From Rossellomorea aquimaris (lineage in GTDB: Bacteria > Bacillota > Bacilli > Bacillales > Bacillaceae_B): a stretch of DNA of 64,000 nt. The DNA lies in contig NZ_JAIVAR010000002.1 of assembly GCF_020171925.1 (NCBI RefSeq), positions 124,001-188,000 on the forward strand, written 5' to 3'. Both the position numbers and the translations under genes were made by a program. Within the stretch, counting starts at the first letter, position 1, and the number at the start of each line of letters is the position of its first letter. Of the stretch, positions 7,815 to 16,380 are shown one piece after another. Under the pieces are notes generated by a model. That model had not been told where the DNA came from, did no database searches, and saw only the letters and a program-made list of their open reading frames with translations.

Positions 7815-8288
7815 ATGGGAAAGTCAGCAGCCAAAAAGGCGGCCGGCAAAATGGTTGAAACGATCGTCGAGCACACCCCTGAACAGGTCAAGGACAAGCT
7901 CAAGGAAAAAGCCAAGGAGAAGTTTGTGGAAGGTGTCCAGGATAAGGTGGAAGACGGGATTCAGTCCAAGGCGGATGAGGCTTCCGAACACCTTGAATCC
8001 ACCAAGGAAGATAACGCCGAAAAGGTCCATGCGAAGGCAGAGGAAGCAAAGGAAAAAGTACAGGACGTCCTGCTTAAAGTCAGGGAGAAGCTAGGGAAAG
8101 CCAAGGAAGCCGGTGAAGAATTCCAGGATAAACTTTCTTCATCGAAGAGTGACGGTGTGAAAAGCGTTTCGCATCTTAAAGGAGCGGATGAGATCAAAAG
8201 CTCAATGGAGATCAAGAGCTCCACAGAGATCAAAAGCTCGACCACTATCAAATCATCGAGTGAGATCAAGACGATCAGTTCAAGGTAG
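7815..8288 (+). CDS. gvpQ: Gas vesicle accessory protein GvpQ
   Basis: 157 residues, almost entirely charged and helical, in the gvpQ position. Lysine- and glutamate-rich repeats through residues 20-105 resemble LEA-type amphipathic helices. The C-terminus has about five tandem six-residue repeats of the type xEIKSS (residues about 124-155), which is unusual. The role of GvpQ is unknown; in B. megaterium it is reported as not needed for vesicle formation in E. coli, as I recall. The start has GGGGGGATAGC upstream. Confidence 0.7.
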   Translation: MGKSAAKKAAGKMVETIVEHTPEQVKDKLKEKAKEKFVEGVQDKVEDGIQSKADEASEHLESTKEDNAEKVHAKAEEAKEKVQDVLLKVREKLGKAKEAGEEFQDKLSSSKSDGVKSVSHLKGADEIKSSMEIKSSTEIKSSTTIKSSSEIKTISSR

Positions 8289-8311
8289 AGCACTGAAAGG
8301 AGATCAACTAA

Positions 8312-8572
8312 ATGGCCATCCAAAAGACGACAGACAGTTCAAGTTTAGCAGAGGTAATCGACCGGATTTTAGACAAGGGGATCGTCATTGACGCCTTTGC
8401 GCGGGTTTCGGTCGTCGGGATTGAAATCCTGACCGTCGAGGCACGGGTTGTGATCGCAAGCGTGGATACATGGTTGCGCTACGCAGAGGCGGTGGGGCTC
8501 CTTCGTGATGAGGTGGAAGAGAAGGGCCTTAGCAATCAGGATAACGAAAGAAGTTCCCGGTTCAGTATTTAA
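8312..8572 (+). CDS. gvpB: Gas vesicle structural protein GvpB (GvpA paralogue)
   Basis: 86 residues, nearly identical to GvpA of this operon over the first 68 residues; they diverge in the C-terminal tail ([18 protein letters not shown] here). It is a shell subunit. In B. megaterium two such genes are also present and GvpB is the main rib protein. A ribosome site AAAGGAG precedes the ATG. The two copies could recombine and delete gvpP and gvpQ. Confidence 0.93.
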   Translation: MAIQKTTDSSSLAEVIDRILDKGIVIDAFARVSVVGIEILTVEARVVIASVDTWLRYAEAVGLLRDEVEEKGLSNQDNERSSRFSI

Positions 8573-8657
8573 CGTCGGGTCTGATGAAGGATAAATGAGG
8601 GGAATCCGGCAGTGGCCATCCCCTCCCTTTTATCACGGCCAGGGCAAGGAGGGCTTT

Positions 8658-8921
8658 ATGAAAATCAAAGAGATCATGGGGAATGTGACGGAATTCTTCA
8701 ATGAAAACGTTGCTCCCGTCCATAAAATCACTTCTGTTGAAACCCGAGAAGAGGGCTGGCGGGTGATTGTGGAAGTAATCGAAGAAAAGGAATACATGAA
8801 GAAATATGCCAAGGATGAAATGCTTGGCACGTACGAAGCACTTCTGGATCAGGACAAAGAAGTAACTTCCTTCAAGCGCCTCGAGGTCAGGTATAGGAGC
8901 GCGATCGGCCAAGAAATGTAG
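8658..8921 (+). CDS. gvpR: Gas vesicle protein GvpR (GvpO family)
   Basis: 87 residues with the GvpO-family core (V.P.HKITSVETREEGWRVIVEVIEEKEY). The ATG at 8658 is chosen because AAGGAGGG sits 4 bases ahead; a longer frame begins at 8595 but lacks a site. GvpO-family members in haloarchaea affect gas vesicle gene expression or assembly; the Bacillus role is not defined. It lies between gvpB and gvpN as in B. megaterium. Confidence 0.8.
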   Translation: MKIKEIMGNVTEFFNENVAPVHKITSVETREEGWRVIVEVIEEKEYMKKYAKDEMLGTYEALLDQDKEVTSFKRLEVRYRSAIGQEM

Positions 8922-8949
8922 ACGCAGGGGGAGCAGGAGGGAAAACAAC

Positions 8950-9870
8950 GTGACAGTCTTACGTAACCGTATCAAAAGAGACAGCAGGGCAATGATCCAG
9001 GACGAAGAAACGAAGGAGTTGATGACTCGTTCGCTTCACTATCTGAAAGTCGGATATCCCGTCCATTTCACCGGTCCCTCGGGAGCCGGGAAGACCTCCT
9101 TTGCGCTCAGTCTGGCCAAGAAACGAAAGCGTCCGGTCATGCTCATACACGGTAATCATGAATTGAATAACAAGGATTTGATCGGGGATTTCACGGGATA
9201 TGAGAGTAAAAAGGTTGTAGACCAGTATGTACGCTCCGTTTATAAAAAGGATGAAAGCGTAACGGAGACGTGGAGGGACGGCCGTTTGCTAGAAGCAGCG
9301 AAGAAGGGCTATACCCTCGTCTACGATGAATTCACAAGATCGCAGCCGACGACGAATAACATCTTTTTATCCATTTTGGAAGAGGGCGTCATCCCTTTAT
9401 ACGGAACGAAACTGACGGAACCTTTTGTGAAGGTCCATCCAGAATTCAGGGTGATTTTCACCAGTAACCCGGCAGAGTACGCAGGGGTATATGACACGCA
9501 GGATGCCCTGTTGGACCGGATGATCACCATCCCGATCGATTTTAAGGACCGGGAGCGCGAAGCCCTGATCGTATCGGAAAAAGCCGATCTGGTCATCGAA
9601 GAGGCACGGATCATCACGTCGATCATCTCGACACTTCGAGACTATTGCACAAAGGAAAATGAACATGGGCCGAGCTTGCGGGCATCGCTCATGATTGCAA
9701 GGCTCGCCATTGAGTTGGACATTCCCATAGACGGCGGGAACGAGGATTTCAGACGTCTATGCATCGATATAACAGGACATAGCGTAAAGCGTGGCATCGA
9801 AGCCGACGACCCGGCAGAACGGGCGGAAAAGCTGATTTTAGAAGCTTGCGAAAGCGTAATTGATCAATAA
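8950..9870 (+). CDS. gvpN: Gas vesicle AAA+ ATPase GvpN
   Basis: 306 residues, MoxR-type AAA+ ATPase. Walker A is GPSGAGKTS (about residues 40-48), Walker B is TLVYDEFTR (about 124-132), with sensor region VIFTSNPAEYAG near 169-180 and arginine-rich C-terminal lid. GvpN is needed for full-size vesicles and is thought to act as a chaperone or remodelling ATPase in growth of the shell. The GTG start at 8950 has AGGAGGG 8 bases upstream. Confidence 0.92.
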   Translation: MTVLRNRIKRDSRAMIQDEETKELMTRSLHYLKVGYPVHFTGPSGAGKTSFALSLAKKRKRPVMLIHGNHELNNKDLIGDFTGYESKKVVDQYVRSVYKKDESVTETWRDGRLLEAAKKGYTLVYDEFTRSQPTTNNIFLSILEEGVIPLYGTKLTEPFVKVHPEFRVIFTSNPAEYAGVYDTQDALLDRMITIPIDFKDREREALIVSEKADLVIEEARIITSIISTLRDYCTKENEHGPSLRASLMIARLAIELDIPIDGGNEDFRRLCIDITGHSVKRGIEADDPAERAEKLILEACESVIDQ

Positions 9871-9885
9871 AGGAGAGTCATTTTC

Positions 9886-10650
9886 ATGAATGGAGAGAAG
9901 GGAATTTATGTATTTTGTGCGATCCGGAGCGGGGAGGAAGAACGGTTCGGATCGGTTGAAGTAGAGGGAGTGAAGCGTGAAGTGTTCACCATTCACTATC
10001 AAGATGCCGCGATGGTGGCGACTGAAGTGCCGATGAAAATCTATCATCCTAAGAAACATAATCTGCTCATGCACCAACAGACGGTGAGCAAGGTCATGAA
10101 AGAGCACGACACCGTCATTCCCATCAGCTTCGGGAATGTATTCCAGAGCAAGGAAGATGTCGAGGTCCTTCTTGAGAACCTCTATCCCCAATTTGAAAAG
10201 CTCTTCCCTGCCATCAAAGGAAAGATCGAGCTGGGCCTCAAAGTCATCGCCAAGAAAGAGTACCTTGAAGAAATGGTGAACGAGCACCCGGAACTAGTGA
10301 AGATGTCTTCATCCGTAAAGGGAAAATCGGAATCTGCCGCCTATTACGACCGCATCAAATTGGGTGGGATGGCTCAGAAGCTTTTCAGCTCCCTGCAGGA
10401 AGAGATGAAGGAGGAAATCTTCACGCCACTTGACGAAGTGTCCGAGGCGGCGAAGCTAAACGAGCCTTCCAGTGAAACGATGCTTCTGAATGCTGCGTTC
10501 CTCATTGATCGCACCAAAGAGGAAGCCTTCGATCAGCTGGTGAATGAAGCATTTGAAAAATGGGAGGACAAAGTCGACTTTCATTATAGCGGACCGTGGC
10601 CAGCATATAACTTCGTCAACATCCGTTTGAAGGTGGAGGAAGCGGGATGA
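9886..10650 (+). CDS. gvpF: Gas vesicle protein GvpF (GvpL/GvpF family)
   Basis: 254 residues of the GvpL/GvpF family, with the N-terminal YVFCAI segment, the central H-x-V-I-P-x-x-F/SFG element and the C-terminal SGPWPAYNF motif. GvpF proteins bind GvpA and are thought to chaperone it or nucleate the vesicle. The stop overlaps the gvpG start (ATGA), indicating translational coupling. GvpL two genes later is a paralogue. Confidence 0.9.
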   Translation: MNGEKGIYVFCAIRSGEEERFGSVEVEGVKREVFTIHYQDAAMVATEVPMKIYHPKKHNLLMHQQTVSKVMKEHDTVIPISFGNVFQSKEDVEVLLENLYPQFEKLFPAIKGKIELGLKVIAKKEYLEEMVNEHPELVKMSSSVKGKSESAAYYDRIKLGGMAQKLFSSLQEEMKEEIFTPLDEVSEAAKLNEPSSETMLLNAAFLIDRTKEEAFDQLVNEAFEKWEDKVDFHYSGPWPAYNFVNIRLKVEEAG

Positions 10651-10901
10651 TTCATAAATTGGTCAGTGCCCCGATCTCGATGGTCATAAAAGTCGGGGAA
10701 AAGATCAAGGAAGAAGCAGACAAGGAATTGTATGACCTTCCAACGATTCAGCAAAAGCTTATTCAGCTTCAGATGATGTATGAACTCGGTGAAATGCCCG
10801 AAAGAGCCTTTCAAGAGAAAGAGGAAGAGCTTTTGACCAGATATGAAATCGCGAAGCAGCGTGAAATGGAGCAATGGGACACATTGACGAAAAAGAAGTG
10901 A
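10647..10901 (+). CDS. gvpG: Gas vesicle protein GvpG
   Basis: 84 residues, mostly helical and charged, with the GvpG-type ending (ALFQEKEEELLTRYEIAKQRE-like). It overlaps gvpF by 4 bases. GvpG is one of the small essential assembly factors that form complexes with GvpF, GvpL and others. Confidence 0.85.
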   Translation: MIHKLVSAPISMVIKVGEKIKEEADKELYDLPTIQQKLIQLQMMYELGEMPERAFQEKEEELLTRYEIAKQREMEQWDTLTKKK

Positions 10902-10911
10902 AGGTGAAAAT

Positions 10912-11718
10912 ATGGACAAGTTACTCTATCTATATGGTCTCATCCCCACGAAGGAAGCGAGTGACCAAACCCTTCCTTCACTGAAAGGGTTTGATGGGGA
11001 AAACGAGCTATTTACGATTGGGGTCGGAGATGTGACGGCCATTGTGTGTCAGCTGGATCCCGAACAATTTTCAGAAGAAGAAGTAAAGGAAAAGATCGAA
11101 CAGGATATGGAATGGCTGCAGGAGAAGGCGTTTCACCATCATGAAACGGTGCTGCTGGTGTCAAAGATGTATACAATCATCCCTCTGACCTTCTGTACGC
11201 TCTATAAAAGTGAAGACAGCCTGAAGACGACAATCGAAAGCAATATTCACAGGCTTGAAACGACCTTCTCCCATTTGAGGGGAAATGAAGAGTGGAATCT
11301 TAAAATCTATTGCAATGACAAAGAGGTAAGGAAAATGGTAAGTGAAAGCAACCCGGCCATCCAGGAAAAGCGGGAAGAAATAAACGGTTTGCCCCGCGGC
11401 CGGCAGTACTTCGAGAAAAAGAAAATCGACCAGCTCATCGATCGGGAGCTCGAGCAGGAGAAGAACAGGATCTGTGAAGATATTCATCAAAAGTTATTGA
11501 AAAAAGCACTCGAAGGCAACGTGAAGAAGAATTGGGGGAAGGATGTCACCGGACGCCAGGAGAATATGGCCTGGAACAGCGTATTCCTGATCCCGGAGCC
11601 CAGGGTCGACGCATTCACCGAGGAAGTGAAGCGATATAAAGAGGAGCTGGAAGAGTCCGGTTGGAGCTTTGAAGCTTCAGGTCCATGGCCGCCGTATCAC
11701 TTCTCCAGTTTCTCCTGA
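10912..11718 (+). CDS. gvpL: Gas vesicle protein GvpL (GvpL/GvpF family)
   Basis: 268 residues. It has the same family plan as GvpF: N-terminal LYLYGLI, central IIPLTFCTLY (the I-P-x-x-F element) and the C-terminal SGPWPPYHF motif. In haloarchaea GvpL serves as a hub binding several accessory Gvps. The start lies 10 bases after the gvpG stop, with AAGGTGA as ribosome site. Confidence 0.9.
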   Translation: MDKLLYLYGLIPTKEASDQTLPSLKGFDGENELFTIGVGDVTAIVCQLDPEQFSEEEVKEKIEQDMEWLQEKAFHHHETVLLVSKMYTIIPLTFCTLYKSEDSLKTTIESNIHRLETTFSHLRGNEEWNLKIYCNDKEVRKMVSESNPAIQEKREEINGLPRGRQYFEKKKIDQLIDRELEQEKNRICEDIHQKLLKKALEGNVKKNWGKDVTGRQENMAWNSVFLIPEPRVDAFTEEVKRYKEELEESGWSFEASGPWPPYHFSSFS

Positions 11719-11734
11719 TAAAGGATTGTGAGCC

Positions 11735-11998
11735 ATGACAGTGAGGGAATCGATCGAAAACAAGGATGTAGCACTTATAGATATTTTGGATGTCATCCTC
11801 GATAAAGGCGTAGCCATAAAGGGAGACCTGATCATTTCAATTGCAGGCGTCGATCTCGTCTATCTGGATTTACGGGTATTGATCTCGTCCGTTGAGACGC
11901 TTGTGCAGCACCAATCGGGGACCCGTAAGGAAATCAACTCCTTACAACTTGATAAGGAAAGGGAGGGATTGGAGCATGCCACAGGTCAACGGAACTAG
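11735..11998 (+). CDS. gvpS: Gas vesicle protein GvpS (GvpA-like)
   Basis: 87 residues with a GvpA-type core (ALIDILDVILDKGVAIKGDLIISIAGVDLVYLDLRVLISSVET) and a hydrophilic tail. GvpS, GvpJ and (in archaea) GvpM are minor GvpA-like proteins thought to form the conical tips or to start assembly. The gene overlaps gvpK by 23 bases. Confidence 0.88.
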   Translation: MTVRESIENKDVALIDILDVILDKGVAIKGDLIISIAGVDLVYLDLRVLISSVETLVQHQSGTRKEINSLQLDKEREGLEHATGQRN

Positions 11999-12260
11999 TG
12001 GACGCATAAATTTTGACAAAGATAGTGCAGAACAAGGGTTAGCCCAGCTTGTGCTCACCGTCATCGAGCTATTGAGGCAGATCGTCGAAAGACACGCCAT
12101 GAGACGGGTGGAAGGCGGCACGCTAACCGATCAACAGATCGAGGACCTCGGCGTAGCCTTGATGAACCTCGAAGAAAAAATGGAAGAACTGAAGGATGTA
12201 TTCGGTCTTGAAGCAGAAGACCTTAACATAGATCTCGGACCCCTTGGGAACCTCATGTAG
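11976..12260 (+). CDS. gvpK: Gas vesicle protein GvpK
   Basis: 94 residues with the GvpK signature (LAQLVLTVIELLRQIVERHAMRRVEGG and DLGVALMNLEEKM). The start at 11976 is inside gvpS, with GGGAGGG and GGAG upstream; the longer frame from 11892 lies in gvpS and is not used. GvpK is an essential minor assembly factor whose structure is helical. Confidence 0.88.
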   Translation: MPQVNGTSGRINFDKDSAEQGLAQLVLTVIELLRQIVERHAMRRVEGGTLTDQQIEDLGVALMNLEEKMEELKDVFGLEAEDLNIDLGPLGNLM

Positions 12261-12294
12261 AAAAGCCCCCTCGGGTCCAAAGGAGGACCGCAAT

Positions 12295-12627
12295 ATGGCG
12301 ATGGAACACTCCATGCAGTCAAGTACGATAGTCGATGTGTTGGAAAAAGTCTTGGATAAAGGGGTGGTCATCGCCGGTGATATCACGGTGGGGATTGCCG
12401 ATGTCGAACTCTTGACGATCAAAATCCGCTTGATTGTCGCCTCTGTCGATAAGGCAAAGGAAATCGGGATGGACTGGTGGGAAAACGATCCCTACCTGAG
12501 CTCCAAAGCCGCGGACAACTCGACAAGGGCGCTTCAAGCAGAAAACAAACAGCTGCAGGAACGATTGGAATCCCTTGAAAAAAAGCTGGACGAGAATCGC
12601 TTGAAATCTACTAATCAACCAACTTAA
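12295..12627 (+). CDS. gvpJ: Gas vesicle protein GvpJ (GvpA-like)
   Basis: 110 residues: a GvpA-like core (VVDVLEKVLDKGVVIAGDITVGIADVELLTIKIRLIVASVDKA) followed by a C-terminal coiled coil (LQAENKQLQERLESLEKKL). Ribosome site GGAGG is 9 bases ahead of the ATG at 12295. It is a minor shell-related or nucleation protein. Confidence 0.88.
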   Translation: MAMEHSMQSSTIVDVLEKVLDKGVVIAGDITVGIADVELLTIKIRLIVASVDKAKEIGMDWWENDPYLSSKAADNSTRALQAENKQLQERLESLEKKLDENRLKSTNQPT

Positions 12628-12650
12628 CCAAAGGAATGGAGGCCATAATC

Positions 12651-13460
12651 ATGGCAGAAAAAAACACAAAGGTAGAAGAAACAACAATGGAAAACGAGGG
12701 TAAGGATCAATCAACCGGTCAAAAGAAGAAAAGGAGTAGTGGGCCAATCACGCGTACGGTGGCGGGCAGCGTACTAGGCGCAACGGTCGGTTACTTGGCG
12801 ACACCGGAAAACGGCAAGAAACTATTGGAATCCATCGACCAGGAAAAGCTGAAAAGCAAAAGCCGGGAGTTTGGAAACGCGGCAAAAGAAAAATCCCGTA
12901 GTGCAGTGACGTCGTTAAAGACATCCACATCCAACCTGTTCAAGAGAGACAAAGACCATGGGGATGGCGTCGAAGAAAGGAATGAAACAGCCTTGAATGC
13001 TGCCCCGACCGCGGAGGAAACCCAGTCCCGTAACGAAGATTACGAAGCTCTTAAACAAGAAAATGAACAGCTTCAGGAGCGGCTTCAGAGATTGGAAGAT
13101 ATGCTTGCGGATATGAGTGAAGATGATCGTGATGAGGATGAGGAAGACGAGGACGAGGACGGCCAAGCGGCTAAAGCCTCTGAGGATGGAGACGAAGATG
13201 AGGATGATGAGGAAACGGACGCGGATGAAGACGAGGAAGACGATGAGGATGATGCAAAGAACGTGAAGAAGACAAGTAAAAAAGCAAAGAATGACGAAGA
13301 CGAGGAAGATCGTGAAGAGAGCAAGAAGAAAACGAAATCTTCTTCAACGAAGAGTAAGAAGCGTTCGACACGTACGTCCTCCAAATCAAAAAAATCCTCA
13401 AAGAACGACGATGACGAGGGTGGAACGACACTCTCAAGCGATGACGATACTTCCTCGTAA
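12651..13460 (+). CDS. gvpT: Gas vesicle accessory protein GvpT (YtxH-like, highly acidic tail)
   Basis: 269 residues. After a charged N-terminus there is a glycine-rich YtxH-like stretch (TRTVAGSVLGATVGYLATPENGKK, spanning residues about 34-57 of the protein), then a coiled coil (YEALKQENEQLQERLQRLEDML), a run of about 70 mostly D/E residues and finally a K/S-rich basic tail. The acidic run then basic tail would be disordered. Base composition in the acidic part is a GAT/GAA repeat, so length may vary between strains. The role is not established. The start uses GGAGG 9 bases before the ATG at 12651. Confidence 0.75.
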   Translation: MAEKNTKVEETTMENEGKDQSTGQKKKRSSGPITRTVAGSVLGATVGYLATPENGKKLLESIDQEKLKSKSREFGNAAKEKSRSAVTSLKTSTSNLFKRDKDHGDGVEERNETALNAAPTAEETQSRNEDYEALKQENEQLQERLQRLEDMLADMSEDDRDEDEEDEDEDGQAAKASEDGDEDEDDEETDADEDEEDDEDDAKNVKKTSKKAKNDEDEEDREESKKKTKSSSTKSKKRSTRTSSKSKKSSKNDDDEGGTTLSSDDDTSS

Positions 13461-13487
13461 CTGGAATGCCGGAAGGGAGATGGAAAC

Positions 13488-13886
13488 ATGAGTCTAGGAG
13501 CAAGCGCAGATAAAGACAGTATCCTGGAGTTTTTTGTCCAAGCAGCCAACAAACATGATTTCACGCTGGACATTACACTGAATGTGAAGGGTTCGGTCAT
13601 TTCGGGAACCATCGTATCAGCGATGGAATACTTCGATGCCTTGAGTGAGAGTTTTGAAGATGGCAGCGACCTTGCCCAGAAATTGAGCGAAGAGCTCGCT
13701 AAAGCAGGAGAATCAGTCGACGAAAGCAATGCGGAAGCCCACTTCATTCACCTGAAGAATACAAAGGTCTACTGCGGCGATAGCAAACCCACTCCTTCAA
13801 AGGGAAAGATCCTTTGGAGAGGGAAGCTTCATGAAGTGGATGGGTTCTTCTTGGGCAAGATTTCCGAAACGAAGAGCGGTAAATGA
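13488..13886 (+). CDS. gvpU: Gas vesicle accessory protein GvpU
   Basis: 132 residues, last gene of the operon, matching the position and size of B. megaterium gvpU. It has a soluble alpha/beta look with the repeated small beta motif TLDITLNVKGSVISGTIVSA near residues 24-43. GvpU has been linked to clustering of vesicles in B. megaterium by recent work, as I recall. GGGAGATGG precedes the ATG. Confidence 0.8.
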   Translation: MSLGASADKDSILEFFVQAANKHDFTLDITLNVKGSVISGTIVSAMEYFDALSESFEDGSDLAQKLSEELAKAGESVDESNAEAHFIHLKNTKVYCGDSKPTPSKGKILWRGKLHEVDGFFLGKISETKSGK

Positions 13887-13899
13887 ACACCTTTTTGGA

Positions 13900-13932
13900 A
13901 ACGCCCGTTGCTCATTCGCACGGGCGTTACTT
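13900..13932. terminator. Hairpin between convergent gvpU and lipoprotein gene
   Basis: Stem AACGCCCG / CGGGCGTT with a 13-nt loop. The T tract is poor, so termination strength is uncertain. Confidence 0.55.
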
Positions 13933-13946
13933 CATGAACGGATGGG

Positions 13947-14279
13947 CTACCTCATGTTCACATCCTTGATGAGATTGACCTTATTGTTTAGAAAACTGAT
14001 TGAAACGAAGGAGTTGGCAGACGCTCCGTCCCATACATAACTCACTTTATGTGCAACTGTACCTTCTTTACCAGACTCACCCTGAAGCTTCCCTTCTCCA
14101 CCGATGATGTCGAAGACTTCCTCGAGCTCCATGCCCTTCGTTATTTGCGCAAATTCATCCATGGTGATGGCCGATGCATCCGGTCCGGATGTGTTTACGC
14201 TCGGTTCGTTTGATGAACAGGCAGTCAATGTGATGAGTAACGTGGTGGAAACCACGATCCCACTTAACCGTTTTTTCAT
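13947..14279 (-). CDS. Small lipoprotein, DUF3862-like
   Basis: 110 residues. A signal peptide with lipobox LTAC (cleavage before Cys 21) marks a lipid-anchored protein on the outer face of the membrane. The mature domain (MDEFAQITKGMELEEVFDIIGGEGKL ... VSYVWDG ... VSISFLNNKV) has the SmpA/BLIP-like pattern seen in DUF3862 lipoproteins: helix, G-M-x-x-x-E-V, I-G-G-E-G, then a beta sheet. The function is unknown. It converges with the gas vesicle operon. Confidence 0.75.
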   Translation of the reverse strand: MKKRLSGIVVSTTLLITLTACSSNEPSVNTSGPDASAITMDEFAQITKGMELEEVFDIIGGEGKLQGESGKEGTVAHKVSYVWDGASANSFVSISFLNNKVNLIKDVNMR

Positions 14280-14360
14280 ATGGATCCCCCTTTACTTTAT
14301 ATAACCAAGGTTACAGTGGGATTGTTTCACATTTTTTAAAAAATCAGATGCGGCTTTCAG

Positions 14361-14399
14361 CGGAAAAAGCCCCTCACCGGTACGGACGGGGAGGGGCTT
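14361..14399 (-). terminator. Terminator of the metallophosphoesterase gene
   Basis: Arms AAGCCCCTC and GAGGGGCTT with a U run on the minus strand, 9 bases past the stop. Confidence 0.85.
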
Positions 14400-14407
14400 C
14401 GGGTTTG

Positions 14408-16180
14408 CTATTGGATGACGTTGAAGGTTTCTTCGCTGTTTGCAGGTACGGTGATGACCACTTGAAGATCCTGCTTGCCATCTGATTGTACATTTTGCGT
14501 GATGGTTCCTTTGGTTGTTTTATAGGTTCCCTCTTTCATATAGAGAGGGATCGTGACCTTTTGCGGCTTATTCAGTCGATTCGTCACGGTGACTTCCTGG
14601 GACTGGGCACTGCCGTCGTTTGGTTGACTGTAGTCCGCCTCCAGTGACATCACCCCGCCGATAGTATCGCCGTTCTGGTAGACAGGGATCGAATGACCGG
14701 ATTCATCGTATTGATAAGACGCGATCTGTCCGTCTTTCACCTTGAAGTCCCTGAAGCCGACCCAAGGCTTACCAGTTAGTTCGATCGCCGTGGTCGTTGT
14801 ATAAAGGATGCCATCCTGCGTCGTGACGTCGTCAATGTGCGTGTGTCCGTGCAGGCTGACCGTCACGTCATAGTTTTTCATCACATCGACCAATGCCTGT
14901 GCGTTTTCACCGTGCCACTGCTGATCATACTTGATCCCGAGCTTTTCACCAAGAAGCAGCGTGCCAAGGCTTTGCGGGTTGTGTTGTTCATCGTATTGCT
15001 TCCAGAATTTCTGTACGTCCGGATCATCCTGCGGCCAAATGTCACGGTCGCGCCAAAGCGGATTATGGTGAGAGAATAGACCCCTTACCTGGCCACTCTG
15101 AGCCGTTTCGGCATTTTTCTGAAGGTCCTGTTTGATCCAGTTCAGTTGTTCTTCACGGATTTGTCCGCCCCAGGTAGGGACTGATACCGTTCCATTTCCG
15201 CTGCGGTCGATTTTATGCCAGTCAAAGGAATTGTACCCGATAAAGTGTGCATAAGGACCGTAATCAAAAGAGAAATACTGAGGCCCGAAATACTTTTCCC
15301 AATACTTTGCGCCGTCCGCGAGCGTAAAGTCCTGGGCATAATAGTCATGATTCCCAGGGACGATATAAACGGGAACATTCAGCTTTTGAAGCATCTTATA
15401 CGTTTCTTCGTATTCATAAATATACTCCTGCGGATTCAACTGACCGAACATCAAGTCTCCGGTGATCACGACAAAATCAGGATTTTTCAAGTTGACTTCT
15501 TTTATCGCTTTTTGAAGATAGAGCCAGCGCTTTTCAGGATTCGGATTCCACATGCCTGTTTCCCTTGCCAATGCGAGGCTGAGCGAAGAAGGGTCTTCAG
15601 GGTCACCAAGGTTACGCGGTGATCCGATATGGGTATCGGTCACGTGCAAGAAATCGAAATCCTTTTTATACTCATCAATCACTTTTACAGAATGAGGCTG
15701 CTTGTCCGTGATGCGCCGTCCATTCCCTGTATAAGTCACCTCTAAATCATATAGCTTCTCAGGAGTGCCTTCCGGGATTTGCACGGTCACATCTTGAATG
15801 GACGAACTATCTTTCCAATGGGATGCTCCTTCTTTCACGGATTGAACTGGCAACGTATAGTCTTTGGTGATGGAAGAGTGGTTGGTTTGCTTAAGCTTCA
15901 CGCTCCACTCTCCGGCTTTTTTCCCCTGCGTGTCGATTTTCAAGGTGAGCGTTTCGCCACTCTTTTTGATTGCCGGGGTGGAGAAGAGCGGATAGATGAT
16001 CTGATTCACCTTCGTATCAAGTGATATAACCGGCGCGTCATCCAGAAAATTCGTGCCGTCCCCGATTCCTCCGTCTCTTTCCCCGAGTGATGGGAACGGA
16101 TTTTCAAGAGCTTGTGCAGAAAACGGGATGAGGGATAATGCCAAAACAAAAATTAGTACTTTATTGATCCACTTTTTCAT
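14408..16180 (-). CDS. Secreted calcineurin-like metallophosphoesterase
   Basis: 590 residues with an N-terminal signal peptide (LIFVLALSLIPFSAQA) and no lipobox or sorting motif. The catalytic domain starts near residue 180 and shows all five metallophosphoesterase motifs: HVTDTHIG, VVITGDLMFG, VPGNHDYY, FSHHNP and SLHGHTH. These bind two metal ions and the protein should hydrolyse a phosphoester outside the cell; the substrate is unknown. Flanking regions resemble beta-sandwich domains. The second ATG (16180) is used because it lies 7 bases after AAAGGAGG. Confidence 0.85.
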   Translation of the reverse strand: MKKWINKVLIFVLALSLIPFSAQALENPFPSLGERDGGIGDGTNFLDDAPVISLDTKVNQIIYPLFSTPAIKKSGETLTLKIDTQGKKAGEWSVKLKQTNHSSITKDYTLPVQSVKEGASHWKDSSSIQDVTVQIPEGTPEKLYDLEVTYTGNGRRITDKQPHSVKVIDEYKKDFDFLHVTDTHIGSPRNLGDPEDPSSLSLALARETGMWNPNPEKRWLYLQKAIKEVNLKNPDFVVITGDLMFGQLNPQEYIYEYEETYKMLQKLNVPVYIVPGNHDYYAQDFTLADGAKYWEKYFGPQYFSFDYGPYAHFIGYNSFDWHKIDRSGNGTVSVPTWGGQIREEQLNWIKQDLQKNAETAQSGQVRGLFSHHNPLWRDRDIWPQDDPDVQKFWKQYDEQHNPQSLGTLLLGEKLGIKYDQQWHGENAQALVDVMKNYDVTVSLHGHTHIDDVTTQDGILYTTTTAIELTGKPWVGFRDFKVKDGQIASYQYDESGHSIPVYQNGDTIGGVMSLEADYSQPNDGSAQSQEVTVTNRLNKPQKVTIPLYMKEGTYKTTKGTITQNVQSDGKQDLQVVITVPANSEETFNVIQ

Positions 16181-16324
16181 CATTCAACCTCCTTTAGATT
16201 AATTTTAGGGTAGCAACCGATTGTAAAGGGAATGTTGAGCAACTATTAAGAATCAGTCGATTCGATAACTTCCTGTTTTGTAAAAAAATACTAGTGTTTA
16301 TGAGGGATGCGGGCCCTGAAGGGG

Positions 16325-16350
16325 GTTTGTCCTCTTTACATAACGGGTAA
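16325..16350 (+). promoter_or_regulatory. Candidate sigma-B promoter of the 34-residue protein gene
   Basis: GTTTGT-14-GGGTAA, close to the sigma-B consensus GTTTAA-12/14-GGGTAT. The ATG follows about 30 bases downstream. Confidence 0.55.
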
Positions 16351-16380
16351 AGAATGTAGTAACAAAGGAGGTTGCCTTTT

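Noticed and set aside
13085-13747. 220-residue Ser-rich frame antisense to gvpT
   Set aside because: Mirror of the GAT/GAA acidic codons of gvpT.
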